Shown: piece by piece, positions 40,850 to 48,602 of the stretch
Layout of the letters: each line of letters opens with the position of its first letter
Numbering within the stretch: the stretch's first letter is position 1
The notes under the pieces: model-generated
Database searches by the model: none
What the model was told of the DNA's origin: nothing
The model's input: the letters and a program-made list of their open reading frames with translations, nothing else
Origin: a virus
Length of the DNA: 57,841 nt
Reading direction: 5' to 3' (one strand)
IMG/VR virus record: IMGVR_UViG_3300030329_003145
Coordinates: 1 to 57,841 of that record
Position numbers and translations under genes: made by a program

Positions 40850-41464
40850 TTATGCTTCTGTGAGGGTGTAGCGGTATTTGACGAAGTAGGTCAAAGTAAC
40901 CTGTGTGTCACTGTCATACCCACTCGACCCAGCTACTGATAGATCTTTTTTAGTAACGCCGTCTAACTCATAAACTGTTCCCGTGGTGGTTGTGTCTAAT
41001 TCCAAGATATAGGTGCCGGAATCATCGCCCGCAGTCGAAGCCACCATATACGCTGTTCCAACAGTGGCCGCATCATCGAGAACAATAGCGCCTGCTGACG
41101 ACGCGCTAGTTATCCCTTTTCCAGATATAGTGGCGGTAGGGCATTTCACATTGACGGGGTGATCTGGGCCTACAGATATAAGATTAGCCACCCCTGCGGG
41201 AATACTAATGTCGTAGGCACTTGTGTCCATGCTAACACTCAAAGCCCCATAGTTGTTGTTATTTTTAATGAGTAACAAACCTTCAGCCCCATCAATAGTC
41301 CCCACATCAAGGGCCGCACCAGCCACTAGCGCAACGGCGGCTCCCGCAGAATACTCATGTGATTTATGAGAATAGGTGAGCGTAGAGGCTGTTGTGTTAA
41401 AAGACTCGTTGTGAGTATGCGCCCCGTAGGTCAGGGAAACAGATCCTGATATGTTAGTGGACAT
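40850..41464 (-). CDS. putative virion beta-rich protein (204 aa)
   Basis: A Ser/Thr/Ala/Gly-rich protein of continuous predicted strands (SVSLTYGAHTHNESFNTT, AVALVAGAALDVGTIDG) with very few charged residues, typical of tail or head decoration proteins. No enzyme signature. The virion role is inferred from composition and position between capsid and appendage genes. Confidence 0.55.
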   Translation of the reverse strand: MSTNISGSVSLTYGAHTHNESFNTTASTLTYSHKSHEYSAGAAVALVAGAALDVGTIDGAEGLLLIKNNNNYGALSVSMDTSAYDISIPAGVANLISVGPDHPVNVKCPTATISGKGITSASSAGAIVLDDAATVGTAYMVASTAGDDSGTYILELDTTTTGTVYELDGVTKKDLSVAGSSGYDSDTQVTLTYFVKYRYTLTEA

Positions 41465-41507
41465 ACGTTAAAACAGTCTACGATTTCTAACTAAAAGTGC
41501 AAGGCTA

Positions 41508-41849
41508 CTAAGGCATCCGCTTTTCTACCATTACCATGAACCCACCGGTAACTGGATCGGGCTCATCACGGCCATGTTTACCGTGACTGCTCATAACGTA
41601 GTCGCGGACAGAATCGAGATAGTCGGTTGCCAGGATGATCTTTTTTTTAACCCATTCCTCTTCCAGATGGGGGGTAGAACACTTGGAAAAATGTTCCAAC
41701 AACTCACACGCATTCTGATGGGCGTTGGTCAACTGGTGGATGACCATCTTATGGGCGTCGTCAACGTGACCCCCGTGCGGGTGCTCCTTTTTATGGGGAG
41801 CACCCGCCTCGGGAGAATCCACGGAAACCATGCCCTCGTCTTTATACAT
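41508..41849 (-). CDS. hypothetical protein, histidine-rich N terminus (113 aa)
   Basis: Helical protein with a His cluster near residues 19-32 (HKKEHPHGGHVDDAH) that could bind metal, followed by an amphipathic helical body. It overlaps the upstream 391-aa gene by 8 bp. Possibly a head-to-tail joining or minor virion protein; function unknown. Confidence 0.55.
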   Translation of the reverse strand: MYKDEGMVSVDSPEAGAPHKKEHPHGGHVDDAHKMVIHQLTNAHQNACELLEHFSKCSTPHLEEEWVKKKIILATDYLDSVRDYVMSSHGKHGRDEPDPVTGGFMVMVEKRMP

Positions 41850-43017
41850 AGTCGAACCGACGATAAAGTTTCAGGGCAAATTGATTATCCGTCATGTCGC
41901 CTTGGCCACCTTGCTCGGCAAGAAGTTGCTCGATCTCCCCCATTTTCCTGCGGTCCATACTAGACTTAGGGTCAAAAGGACCGCCGTGGGCAACTTTAAA
42001 AAGCTCTTCTAGACTACTCGAAGATGGTTGAGGCGAAGCAGTAGGAACTTCAGCAGAAGATACGGCGTCCTCCATTCCTTCGGGAAGATCTTGGTCAAAA
42101 GCCGTGTCATACTCTTCTCCTGTAGGATCTTCTAAAGCGGTCGGAGACCCTTCTTTGATGCCCGCGAGCATACGGTCTTTAGCGGTAGTGCGAGGCAGTT
42201 GTTTAGGGGTGGGCTTCTCAGCGGGAGTCTCAGCGGGAGTCTCAGCGGGAGTCTCAGCGGCAAGGTCAGCGGTAGTCTCAGCGGTTGTTTTCGCCGCAGA
42301 GGCAGCAGCTTTTCGGGCGGCTTCACGATCCGCCTTCATCTTCTCGCCCGCAGCTTTGGTCTCAGCCAACATCTTGTCGGCCTTGATGCGCTCGGCTACT
42401 TGGGCATCCGATTCAGGAGGATCAACTGTGAAGTCTTCGTCGTCGTCAACTTCAATACCCGTTGCGTCAGTAAACTCTCGGCGTTTCTGAGCCATCCGCT
42501 TGTCTGCGTTGTAATAATCATCAGCAGAAACCGCCTCGGTGTATTTAGCAGCAGGGTCGGGTTTAACATCGGCTAAGGCTTTTTCGCGTTCGGCCTCCAT
42601 CTCAGGAGAATCCAAGCGAGCAAGAAGCTCCGCAGTCGTCTCAGGCGCTTCCCCGCTCTCAGGGAATTGCCGCTGCTCAGTCAAGAGGGCTTGGATGTCG
42701 CGGAGGTTCTTCAAGGCTTGTACTTCCGGTGAAAGTCCAGCGGGAGTGTCTTTAGTAGCCATCGCGTCCCCCAATTTGCCCTGCTGAAATCTAATGAAAT
42801 CATCAATAATCTTTGGGTCTTTCTGCACTTGGGCAAGAAAGGATTCCATCATCGACCGCATTTTACTGACGGCATCGCGCCTCGCGGGGCCGGTTACGCC
42901 AGTTGCCGCTTTGTTAGCGGCTTTATACAGGTCCGTTGAGCTTTGTCCGCTCCGCAAATAATCTTCTACGGCTTCAATAAAACTGGGTGAGTACTCACCA
43001 TATTCTCCTACAGGCAT
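41842..43017 (-). CDS. putative minor virion/assembly protein with Pro-Ala-Glu repeats (391 aa)
   Basis: An acidic, mostly helical protein with a repeated TPAE linker (about residues 250-275) encoded by 12-bp tandem repeats at 42215-42265, and a long charged coiled-coil region around residues 200-245. Composition resembles scaffold-like or tail-assembly proteins. It lies downstream of capsid and decoration genes, after a terminator at 43038. Confidence 0.55.
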   Translation of the reverse strand: MPVGEYGEYSPSFIEAVEDYLRSGQSSTDLYKAANKAATGVTGPARRDAVSKMRSMMESFLAQVQKDPKIIDDFIRFQQGKLGDAMATKDTPAGLSPEVQALKNLRDIQALLTEQRQFPESGEAPETTAELLARLDSPEMEAEREKALADVKPDPAAKYTEAVSADDYYNADKRMAQKRREFTDATGIEVDDDEDFTVDPPESDAQVAERIKADKMLAETKAAGEKMKADREAARKAAASAAKTTAETTADLAAETPAETPAETPAEKPTPKQLPRTTAKDRMLAGIKEGSPTALEDPTGEEYDTAFDQDLPEGMEDAVSSAEVPTASPQPSSSSLEELFKVAHGGPFDPKSSMDRRKMGEIEQLLAEQGGQGDMTDNQFALKLYRRFDYV

Positions 43018-43037
43018 GATAAAAAGTGGTTAAAAGA

Positions 43038-43075
43038 AATCCCGAACCCCGAAGGGTGATCCAGGGTTCGGGATT
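43038..43075 (-). terminator. rho-independent terminator after the capsid unit
   Basis: On the minus strand AATCCCGAACCC pairs with GGGTTCGGGATT (12 perfect bp) around a 14-nt loop and is followed by TCTTTT. It lies just beyond the stop of the 189-aa gene, so most capsid-promoter transcripts should end here, with reduced readthrough into the 391-aa gene. Confidence 0.85.
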
Positions 43076-43100
43076 AATGGTTAAGGTTGAGGGGGTGGGA

Positions 43101-43670
43101 TTACTGTGCGGGAATCAGATCAACGTAGTCGTTAATGTCGATGACATTAACAAGAAGGACAAGCTGGCCTGTAGTTGCAGTGCTAAGGTTTTGGCTACCT
43201 CCGTTAGTAAACGTAACACGTAGCAAGTCTGCGTCTGTAGGATCGCTCACGGCTGAAGCGGCATCTTCCGCAGGAGTTTCAATGGCGTCACCACTATTCT
43301 TGGTGATCCCCACAGTTTTCATATCCAGATTATCAATGTAGTCGTCAAGGTCTTCATCCTGAATTCCGACATCAATAACCGCCGTTCCACTAGGGTTAAA
43401 CGCTTTTGTCACAACAACAGCAGCTTTATCAACACGATGAGTAGATGAAAAGGTGAGTAGATCAACAGTAGTAGAGGTAGCATCAACAGCGTATGACGCG
43501 CTATCGAAGTTAAACAACCAAGCGTGGCTATATCCTCCCAAAATCTGGGCAGCGGGAACCTGTTGAATCAGGCTGCTCGCACCAGAATCTTTGTTAGAAA
43601 TAACAAGGCTATCGTTAGCTGCAATGGCTACGTTTTTAACGAGCGTGGTGGTATCATCTAGAGTAGGCAT
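43101..43670 (-). CDS. putative head decoration/stabilisation protein (189 aa)
   Basis: Immediately downstream of the major capsid gene (64 bp). It is rich in Ala, Ser, Thr, Val and Asp with mainly strand propensity, and has no catalytic motif. Size, composition and location match head decoration or head-closure proteins. Expected to be abundant because it shares the capsid promoter. Confidence 0.6.
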   Translation of the reverse strand: MPTLDDTTTLVKNVAIAANDSLVISNKDSGASSLIQQVPAAQILGGYSHAWLFNFDSASYAVDATSTTVDLLTFSSTHRVDKAAVVVTKAFNPSGTAVIDVGIQDEDLDDYIDNLDMKTVGITKNSGDAIETPAEDAASAVSDPTDADLLRVTFTNGGSQNLSTATTGQLVLLVNVIDINDYVDLIPAQ

Positions 43671-43690
43671 AGTCGTAGAGTGGGTTATGC

Positions 43691-43721
43691 GCGGGGTAGC
43701 AGTGTTAAGCCGCTACCCCGC
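43691..43721 (-). other. strong hairpin between capsid and decoration genes
   Basis: GCGGGGTAGC (43691-43700) and GCTACCCCGC (43712-43721) form a 10-bp perfect stem with an 11-nt loop in the intergenic gap. There is no T run on either side, so it may be an mRNA-stabilising or processing hairpin, or a weak attenuator that sets the capsid-to-decoration ratio, rather than a terminator. Confidence 0.55.
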
Positions 43722-43734
43722 ACAAGTTATGAAC

Positions 43735-45099
43735 CTACGCAGCAGGGGTGCTGCTGGTGCGCTTGAAGAGGATGACGTAACCGAGGTCAGTCTTGATCGG
43801 CTTGGAAGCGGAAGCAAGAACACCACGGAAGAACCCGAGAGTCCCATCTGGATTTGCGTGTTCGTGCAAAATATTTTTCCATTTCCACTCTCCCTTATAT
43901 GAGACGGGATCGAACTTGATTGCACCAGCGCCAGACAGAGGAGCAGGAATCTGGGACTCCATAACCTCGGGGTGGATGATGTAAGCAGCTTCGTAGTCAG
44001 CCGTGTCGTAAGACCCGTTCATGGTCACCACGCCCGCGCTCGAAATCGAGTAAGGCGAGACGGCAGTGGCAAGGCCCGTATCCGCAACAGTGAAGCGGGG
44101 GGCCATGTCGTCAACCAAGTGGTAGAATCCACGGAACGACTTCTCGACACCAAGAGGTGCGATCAGGTCGCTGACCTTCGCATTGTTATAGCGAACGTCG
44201 TCGCGGAATCCTGCCTCAGTCTGAAGCTGGTAAGAAGCCTCGGAAGAGAGAACAAGTCCGAAGACCGGACGACCATTCTCGCGGCCATAGGCATTAGACC
44301 CGCCGCCCTTGCGGACCAGGCTGTAGTAAACCTTGTCCATAATGGCGTTGGAGATGTTAGCCAATGACTCACTGACGTTGGTAGTCTCGGAGGCGTTCGT
44401 GGTGTTCTCGATATTAACAGCACTCGCAGCAGTCCCGTGAGCGAGCATGAGCCCCTCAAAGTTCTCGTCTGCGGTAGTGCTGCCGTCACCGGAATCAATA
44501 GTAGAACTCTTGATCGTGGTTCCAGTGGTCTCGCAAAGAACGAGGTTGGCAGCAAGACGCTCAAACTCGTCGCGGTAACGCTGCTCCCAAGTGAAACGGG
44601 TAGCCTCGGTCATGGTGTCCATGACGGCGCGGAGTTGATCCTGACGATGGGTGGCAAACCGAAGGTCTTCCAGCGAGATGCGGGGAGATTCGATGATGGC
44701 CCTACTCAGGCTGTATTCCTTGAGTTCCTTGGTGATGGTAAGGAAAGAGCGGTTGCTCCCGCCGACGCCAGCAGTTTCAGTCAGCGTGTCCTTCAAGGAG
44801 TCGCCGCCTTCAGTAACAGTGTTGAAGGCGTTAGCCGAGCCTTGCTGAGTTCCAACAGCGGCCCAGTTAGTGCCTGCGGCCCCACCGTCAGAGACAGTCG
44901 GGATAGCGCGGTCGTAAACCAGAGTCGCGAGTTGGTAACCAAGCCCGTCAGGGAAGGTTGTTTGTTTAACAAGATTGATCCAGGGAGAAGTGTGGAGAAC
45001 ACGCTTGTGGATGTCGTTTCCAATGCGGTTCGCCTCTTCGGCCAAGATCGTATTGATGGCAGCGGTTCCATCCGTGCCAAGAGTAAAGTCAGAAGCCAT
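43735..45099 (-). CDS. major capsid protein
   Basis: A 454-aa protein with the layout of HK97-fold capsids: helical N-arm (NTILAEEANRIGNDIHKRVL), an extended E-loop/spine region, FGLVLSSEASYQLQTE, RGFYHLVDDMAPRF, and a C-terminal AAYIIHPEVMESQIP followed by a beta-rich end. It is preceded by a scaffold-type gene and portal on the same strand. A long 5' leader carries repeats and a strong sigma70-like promoter, as expected for a highly expressed gene. Confidence 0.85.
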   Translation of the reverse strand: MASDFTLGTDGTAAINTILAEEANRIGNDIHKRVLHTSPWINLVKQTTFPDGLGYQLATLVYDRAIPTVSDGGAAGTNWAAVGTQQGSANAFNTVTEGGDSLKDTLTETAGVGGSNRSFLTITKELKEYSLSRAIIESPRISLEDLRFATHRQDQLRAVMDTMTEATRFTWEQRYRDEFERLAANLVLCETTGTTIKSSTIDSGDGSTTADENFEGLMLAHGTAASAVNIENTTNASETTNVSESLANISNAIMDKVYYSLVRKGGGSNAYGRENGRPVFGLVLSSEASYQLQTEAGFRDDVRYNNAKVSDLIAPLGVEKSFRGFYHLVDDMAPRFTVADTGLATAVSPYSISSAGVVTMNGSYDTADYEAAYIIHPEVMESQIPAPLSGAGAIKFDPVSYKGEWKWKNILHEHANPDGTLGFFRGVLASASKPIKTDLGYVILFKRTSSTPAA

Positions 45100-45170
45100 G
45101 ATAAAAAGAAAGGTTGTGCCTCCGCTACGAGCGGGGCGATTAAAGGAGGGTTCGGGTGACTGTCCCTTCT

Positions 45171-45269
45171 GTAGAACTAATTATGTGGCTAGAGCAACCA
45201 GGCAGTCTGTAAATGTTTGGAACGCAGCCCAAGGCAACTTGTAGAACTATTTATGGCTAGAGCAACCAG
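45171..45269 (-). repeat. direct repeats in the capsid-gene leader
   Basis: Two copies of about 30 bp, GTAGAACTA(A/T)TTATG(TG)GCTAGAG-CAACCAG (45171-45201 and 45241-45269), start 70 bp apart in the 180-nt leader upstream of the capsid ATG. On the transcript they read CTGGTTGCTCTAGCCA..TAGTTCTAC. They could be protein-binding or RNA-structure sites; the rest of the leader has a small hairpin near 45121-45135. Confidence 0.7.
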
Positions 45270-45286
45270 TCGCCGTATTTGAAAGC

Positions 45287-45314
45287 ATTCTATTAAAGAA
45301 TGCTAAATTGTCAA
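45287..45314 (-). promoter_or_regulatory. strong sigma70-like promoter for the capsid unit
   Basis: On the minus strand TTGACA (45314-45309), a 16-nt spacer and TAGAAT (45292-45287). Five of six -10 bases and all six -35 bases match the consensus. The start site should be near 45280, giving a leader of about 180 nt. The same region contains an AGCATTCT/AGAATGCT inverted repeat that could also act as an operator or a terminator for the upstream gene. Confidence 0.75.
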
Positions 45315-45322
45315 CAGGGGAA

Positions 45323-45631
45323 TTACTCGCCTGCGGTCCCCTTCAAAGTGTAGAGATCCTCGGTCAGCTTGCTGACCTGCTTCTGTAGTTCTGAGATATG
45401 AAGATCCTGCCGTGTATCCGAGGGGAGTTCGCCACTGCCCCATTTGCCACTTGGCCATTTTTCCACAAAATCCGAGTTTTTAGCCACATCACGGCCCATC
45501 ATCTGGATTTGAAAGTCGTTATGCTGAACCTGAGAATTGAGGGTGGAGGCCCACCAGACGATCCCAGCCGCTTGAACGGCGAGTCCCGCGTAAAGAGCTA
45601 TCTTGGAATCCGGTTTAGAGTCGGTAGCCAT
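45323..45631 (-). CDS. membrane-anchored coiled-coil protein (102 aa)
   Basis: ATG 45631 was preferred to the start seven codons upstream because it has a cleaner basic N terminus. Residues 11-28 are hydrophobic (IALYAGLAVQAAGIVWWA), followed by a charged helical region ending in a coiled coil (LQKQVSKLTEDLYTLKG). The topology is that of a type II anchored protein such as an i-spanin, but it lies next to the scaffold gene, so a head-assembly role is equally possible. Confidence 0.6.
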   Translation of the reverse strand: MATDSKPDSKIALYAGLAVQAAGIVWWASTLNSQVQHNDFQIQMMGRDVAKNSDFVEKWPSGKWGSGELPSDTRQDLHISELQKQVSKLTEDLYTLKGTAGE

Positions 45632-45676
45632 TGCGGGACCATTTTCCCACATGGCCCGTCAAGGGTCAAGGTGGGG

Positions 45677-46885
45677 CTAACTGCTCAAACCCCGCGCAGA
45701 AAAGGCCGCGTCTACCTTTTCCGCAAAGGAAAGGCCGTCGTCAGCCGCTCCAGCAACACTGCCAGAAGAAGGACTAGAACCAGACATCGTCGGTTCCGCA
45801 CTCTCGTATTCCGCCAGCCGGTCAGTCAATGTGGCATTCTCAGCCCGCATCGACATATACTCGCGCACAACCGCAGGGAGCAATTGGGCCGAAACAGAAT
45901 TAAATGAAGAATCTACAGGGTGCATGACCGAAGGGTCCACCGAGGCCGCTTTTTCCTGTATTGCGCCTAGATCAAGCCCTTCAATCCCAGAAAGGAACGG
46001 TAGCTTCTGCTGGACACGCTCGACAACATTCCTGGCCACATTCTGACGCACGGCCAGCCTCTCAGCCGCTTCCTGCTGCTCCCGCTGTTCATCCAACAAG
46101 GCCGCTTCTTTTAAGGCTGCATCCGCGTTTTCTACCAAAGAATTCCGCTTTTCGAGGATCGGGTCGATCTGGTCGATCAATCGGTAAATCTTGGCTCGGT
46201 CCCTGTCCGTGGCGTCTTGAAGAAGATCGCCAAGTTGTGTGTCCTGCTCGTCTTGGTCGGCCAAAGAGATCACTTCGACCAAGGATTCTGTGTCAACAGA
46301 GTATTTTTCCGCAATTTGTTGAGCTTCTTCAACTATTTTGCCCAGGGGCTCGGCAACAGCGGTCTTGTATGCCTCCGTGTTCTCCAGATTATTAAACATC
46401 TGAGTTTGCTCGTAAGCCGCAATTTTTTCTCGGAGCGCCTCTACATCCGCGCTGTCCGCTGCTCCGGTCAATTCCTTGATCTGTTGCTCGTATTCTTGGT
46501 GCTTCTGGCGCAAATTATGAAGCTCCGAAGAGGTCTCTTTCAACTCAGACTTCAACTGCTTGAAACGAGACGCCGCCTTGGGAGTCCAGTCGTCCCCAAT
46601 ATTCTCAGTCAATGGGTCCGTAGGGTCAAAGGGGTCTTCCTCAACCGCGACCGGTTCGGGCGCAGACTCCGGTTCAGGCGCAGACTCCGCTTCAGGCGCA
46701 GACTCCGGTTCAGGCGCAGGGGCTTCGCCAGACTCCAAATTAGCAAACGCCTGGTCAATCGCGCTAGCAAATGAATCCGCCGTCTCAGGGGCAGCGTCAG
46801 GAATTTCCGAGGTTGCCTCGGCTACAGGGTCTGCGGCGGGAGCTTCAGCTTCAGCCGGTGCTTCACTCGATGTGGGTCCACTCAT
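45677..46885 (-). CDS. putative scaffolding protein (402 aa)
   Basis: Very acidic, with an N-terminal Pro-Ala-Glu-rich disordered region (PEPESAPE repeats, about residues 55-80) and long coiled-coil helices over residues 105-290. The C terminus is basic-hydrophobic helical (FAEKVDAAFSARGL), where scaffolds usually contact capsid. It lies between portal and major capsid genes, the classical scaffold position. No protease motif is present, so maturation would be non-proteolytic or use another enzyme. Confidence 0.72.
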   Translation of the reverse strand: MSGPTSSEAPAEAEAPAADPVAEATSEIPDAAPETADSFASAIDQAFANLESGEAPAPEPESAPEAESAPEPESAPEPVAVEEDPFDPTDPLTENIGDDWTPKAASRFKQLKSELKETSSELHNLRQKHQEYEQQIKELTGAADSADVEALREKIAAYEQTQMFNNLENTEAYKTAVAEPLGKIVEEAQQIAEKYSVDTESLVEVISLADQDEQDTQLGDLLQDATDRDRAKIYRLIDQIDPILEKRNSLVENADAALKEAALLDEQREQQEAAERLAVRQNVARNVVERVQQKLPFLSGIEGLDLGAIQEKAASVDPSVMHPVDSSFNSVSAQLLPAVVREYMSMRAENATLTDRLAEYESAEPTMSGSSPSSGSVAGAADDGLSFAEKVDAAFSARGLSS

Positions 46886-47162
46886 CTACAGTAATATTAG
46901 GTTGTTTCTCTGAAGGGATCTTCGTCAGTTTATGCAAATCATTGATAGCATCACGGTAGCCTGCATACCAAGCATGGCGCATCCCATTGCTTTCAGTATT
47001 CTGCAAAGTATTAAACGACGGTCCAGCTAATTCTTTAAGCGTAGCCGCCGCCTTCTGAAAAGCCCCCGATTCCAATATCTCCTTCAACTCCTCAACAGAA
47101 GCACGGTCTTGATACCACCGGTCCAGAGGAACAGGGGGAGTAATAGGTTTTTGTTTAGGCAT
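46863..47162 (-). CDS. hypothetical protein (99 aa)
   Basis: Helical protein with WYQDRASVEELKEILESG and AWYAGYRDAINDLHKL segments. It overlaps the methyltransferase stop (TAATG) and the scaffold start. Small phage proteins with such helices sit beside portal and scaffold genes as head-assembly accessories. Function unknown. Confidence 0.55.
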   Translation of the reverse strand: MPKQKPITPPVPLDRWYQDRASVEELKEILESGAFQKAAATLKELAGPSFNTLQNTESNGMRHAWYAGYRDAINDLHKLTKIPSEKQPNITVDEWTHIE

Positions 47163-48040
47163 TATTTATGTAGTTCTCGGAATAATTGGGTGAAGGCTTC
47201 GGCAACCATCGATGGGACACATCCGTTACCTAAGAGTCGGAGCCGGTCGGTTCGATTAGCCAAGGCGCACATAGCTGAGTCCACCCCACCCACGGTAGCC
47301 CCATCAACTGCTCCACCCAAGACGGATTCAGTTTCGCTGACGACTCTAGGCTCTTCCCACTCGCGCTGTGGTTCTCCAGGCAAACTTGGCCAACATACTT
47401 GTGGACTTCCCGACCCAAGAGACAGTTCGACGGGACATTCCGGCAACTGTCCGCTGTCCCGTCCTTCCAGTCGCGACTCGTTGGCGTGGGCCAGGATAAA
47501 GACGCGCTTTCTCTGGTGGGGTGCGCCGACTTCGCTCGCTGTAAACAGCCCGAACGCACAAGTATAATCTTCTCGTTCCAACTCTCTAAGGACATGGAGC
47601 AATACCGGCGTTCCCGCTGGGTCTGCCCAGTTGTCGGATTTGAGGAAACTTGTGATGATCCCCTCGACGTTTTCGAGGAAAACGTACCTTGGCCGAATAA
47701 CTCTAATTGCATTTTTTATGTAGGGGAACAAGTTTCGGGGGTCGTCGTCGGCCTCGCGACCCCCGGCAACAGAGAATGGGGTGCAGGGAAACCCTCCACT
47801 GATAATCTCAAGGTTGATCGGAAATGATCCCAATGGCAGGGTCTTAATGTCCGTCCACAAAGGTGCCGCATCCAAACCTCCCGCTTCCATCTGGCCAACC
47901 AAAGTCGCGACGGCGAAGGCTTCGATCTCCACATAAGCGACTGTTCGGCAATTCGGGAGAACTCTTCGGAGTCCGAGGTCAATTCCTCCGTATCCTGAAC
48001 AGAGCGATAAGTGTCTAATAACTGGCGGGGTAGAATCCAC
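47162..48040 (-). CDS. DNA (cytosine-5-)-methyltransferase
   Basis: Transfers a methyl group from S-adenosylmethionine to C5 of cytosine in DNA. Motif I is LSLCSGYGGIDLG (residues 11-23), the catalytic loop is GGFPCTPFSVAG (Cys86), motif VI is ENVEG (123-127), motif VIII is QRKRVFI, and motif X is RLRLLGNGCVPSM. At 292 aa the target-recognition region is short. Start is GTG 48040. Its role is probably protection of phage DNA from host restriction, consistent with the ArdC-like antirestriction gene elsewhere in the window. No cognate restriction enzyme is adjacent. Confidence 0.93.
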   Translation of the reverse strand: MDSTPPVIRHLSLCSGYGGIDLGLRRVLPNCRTVAYVEIEAFAVATLVGQMEAGGLDAAPLWTDIKTLPLGSFPINLEIISGGFPCTPFSVAGGREADDDPRNLFPYIKNAIRVIRPRYVFLENVEGIITSFLKSDNWADPAGTPVLLHVLRELEREDYTCAFGLFTASEVGAPHQRKRVFILAHANESRLEGRDSGQLPECPVELSLGSGSPQVCWPSLPGEPQREWEEPRVVSETESVLGGAVDGATVGGVDSAMCALANRTDRLRLLGNGCVPSMVAEAFTQLFRELHK

Positions 48041-48061
48041 ACGGCAGGACGCTAAAGTAGA

Positions 48062-48089
48062 TTATTCTTTTCTTCAAGGAATTTAAGAT
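48062..48089 (+). promoter_or_regulatory. weak sigma70-like promoter, near-leaderless
   Basis: TTATTC (48062-48067), a 16-nt spacer and TAAGAT (48084-48089), ending 5 nt before ATG 48095. Match to consensus is modest, but the spacing to the start codon is like that of other plus-strand genes in this window. Confidence 0.4.
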
Positions 48090-48094
48090 AAAAA

Positions 48095-48334
48095 ATGCGC
48101 CCCATGAGTGCTGTGATCGATGTCGGAGACTACTGGCCGCAGATTAAAAAAATAGCGTTGCAAGAAGTCGCCAGGAGAAATCTAGAGGAAGTCCAATCCA
48201 GACTAAGCCAGATGCCCCGAGACAAGGAATACGAAGAACTATATAGCCTCCTTCAGGAAACCATCGGCATCATTCCACTTCTCGGGAAGCACGTTCCTCC
48301 AATAACATTGCCTTCGCCAAAATCGCGTAGTTGA
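48095..48334 (+). CDS. hypothetical protein (79 aa)
   Basis: Short helical protein (WPQIKKIALQEVARRNLEEVQ) lying alone on the plus strand between two minus-strand genes; its 3' end overlaps the DUF1599-like gene by 65 bp in antisense. ATG 48095 follows a -10-like box; ATG 48104 is an alternative. Real expression is plausible but unproven. Confidence 0.45.
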   Translation: MRPMSAVIDVGDYWPQIKKIALQEVARRNLEEVQSRLSQMPRDKEYEELYSLLQETIGIIPLLGKHVPPITLPSPKSRS

Positions 48335-48602
48335 TTATGTCGTGGCAGGCGTCTTCAACACTCTCATCGGGGACTTGAAGCTCATCGTCGTTAACAAAGG
48401 AGCGTATGCGCTGGATTTTGTCGAGAACGCGCATCAACAACCCGTGGACCGGATGAATGCCAATCACCGTGCTGCTTTTAAAATTAGCAAACGGGTCGGT
48501 CGCGTCCTTGCCCCCAGTGTAGTCGGAGTTTTTCGTCCGCATGATGTCCTTGCAAAGTTTGCAGGTCTCATCGTGCAGGGTAAGTAGTTCTTTAGAATTC
48601 AC
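48270..48602 (-). CDS. DUF1599-like (MazG-related) nucleotide-modification-associated protein
   Basis: A 110-aa all-alpha protein with MRTKNSDYTGGKDATDPFANF, then GLLMRVLDKIQRI and DESVEDACHDIINYAIL. The KNxDY..G, NF, R..DK..R and ESxEDxxxDIINYAI pattern is that of the DUF1599/nucleotide-modification-associated family related to all-alpha NTP pyrophosphatases. It probably acts on dNTP pools or modified nucleotides. It overlaps the portal stop by 11 bp and lies near the cytosine methyltransferase. Confidence 0.8.
   Translation of the reverse strand: MNSKELLTLHDETCKLCKDIMRTKNSDYTGGKDATDPFANFKSSTVIGIHPVHGLLMRVLDKIQRIRSFVNDDELQVPDESVEDACHDIINYAILAKAMLLEERASREVE

Noticed and set aside
47162-48040. 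Complete restriction-modification system
   Set aside because: Only the C5 methyltransferase is present; neighbouring genes show no nuclease motif, so it is treated as an orphan methyltransferase.
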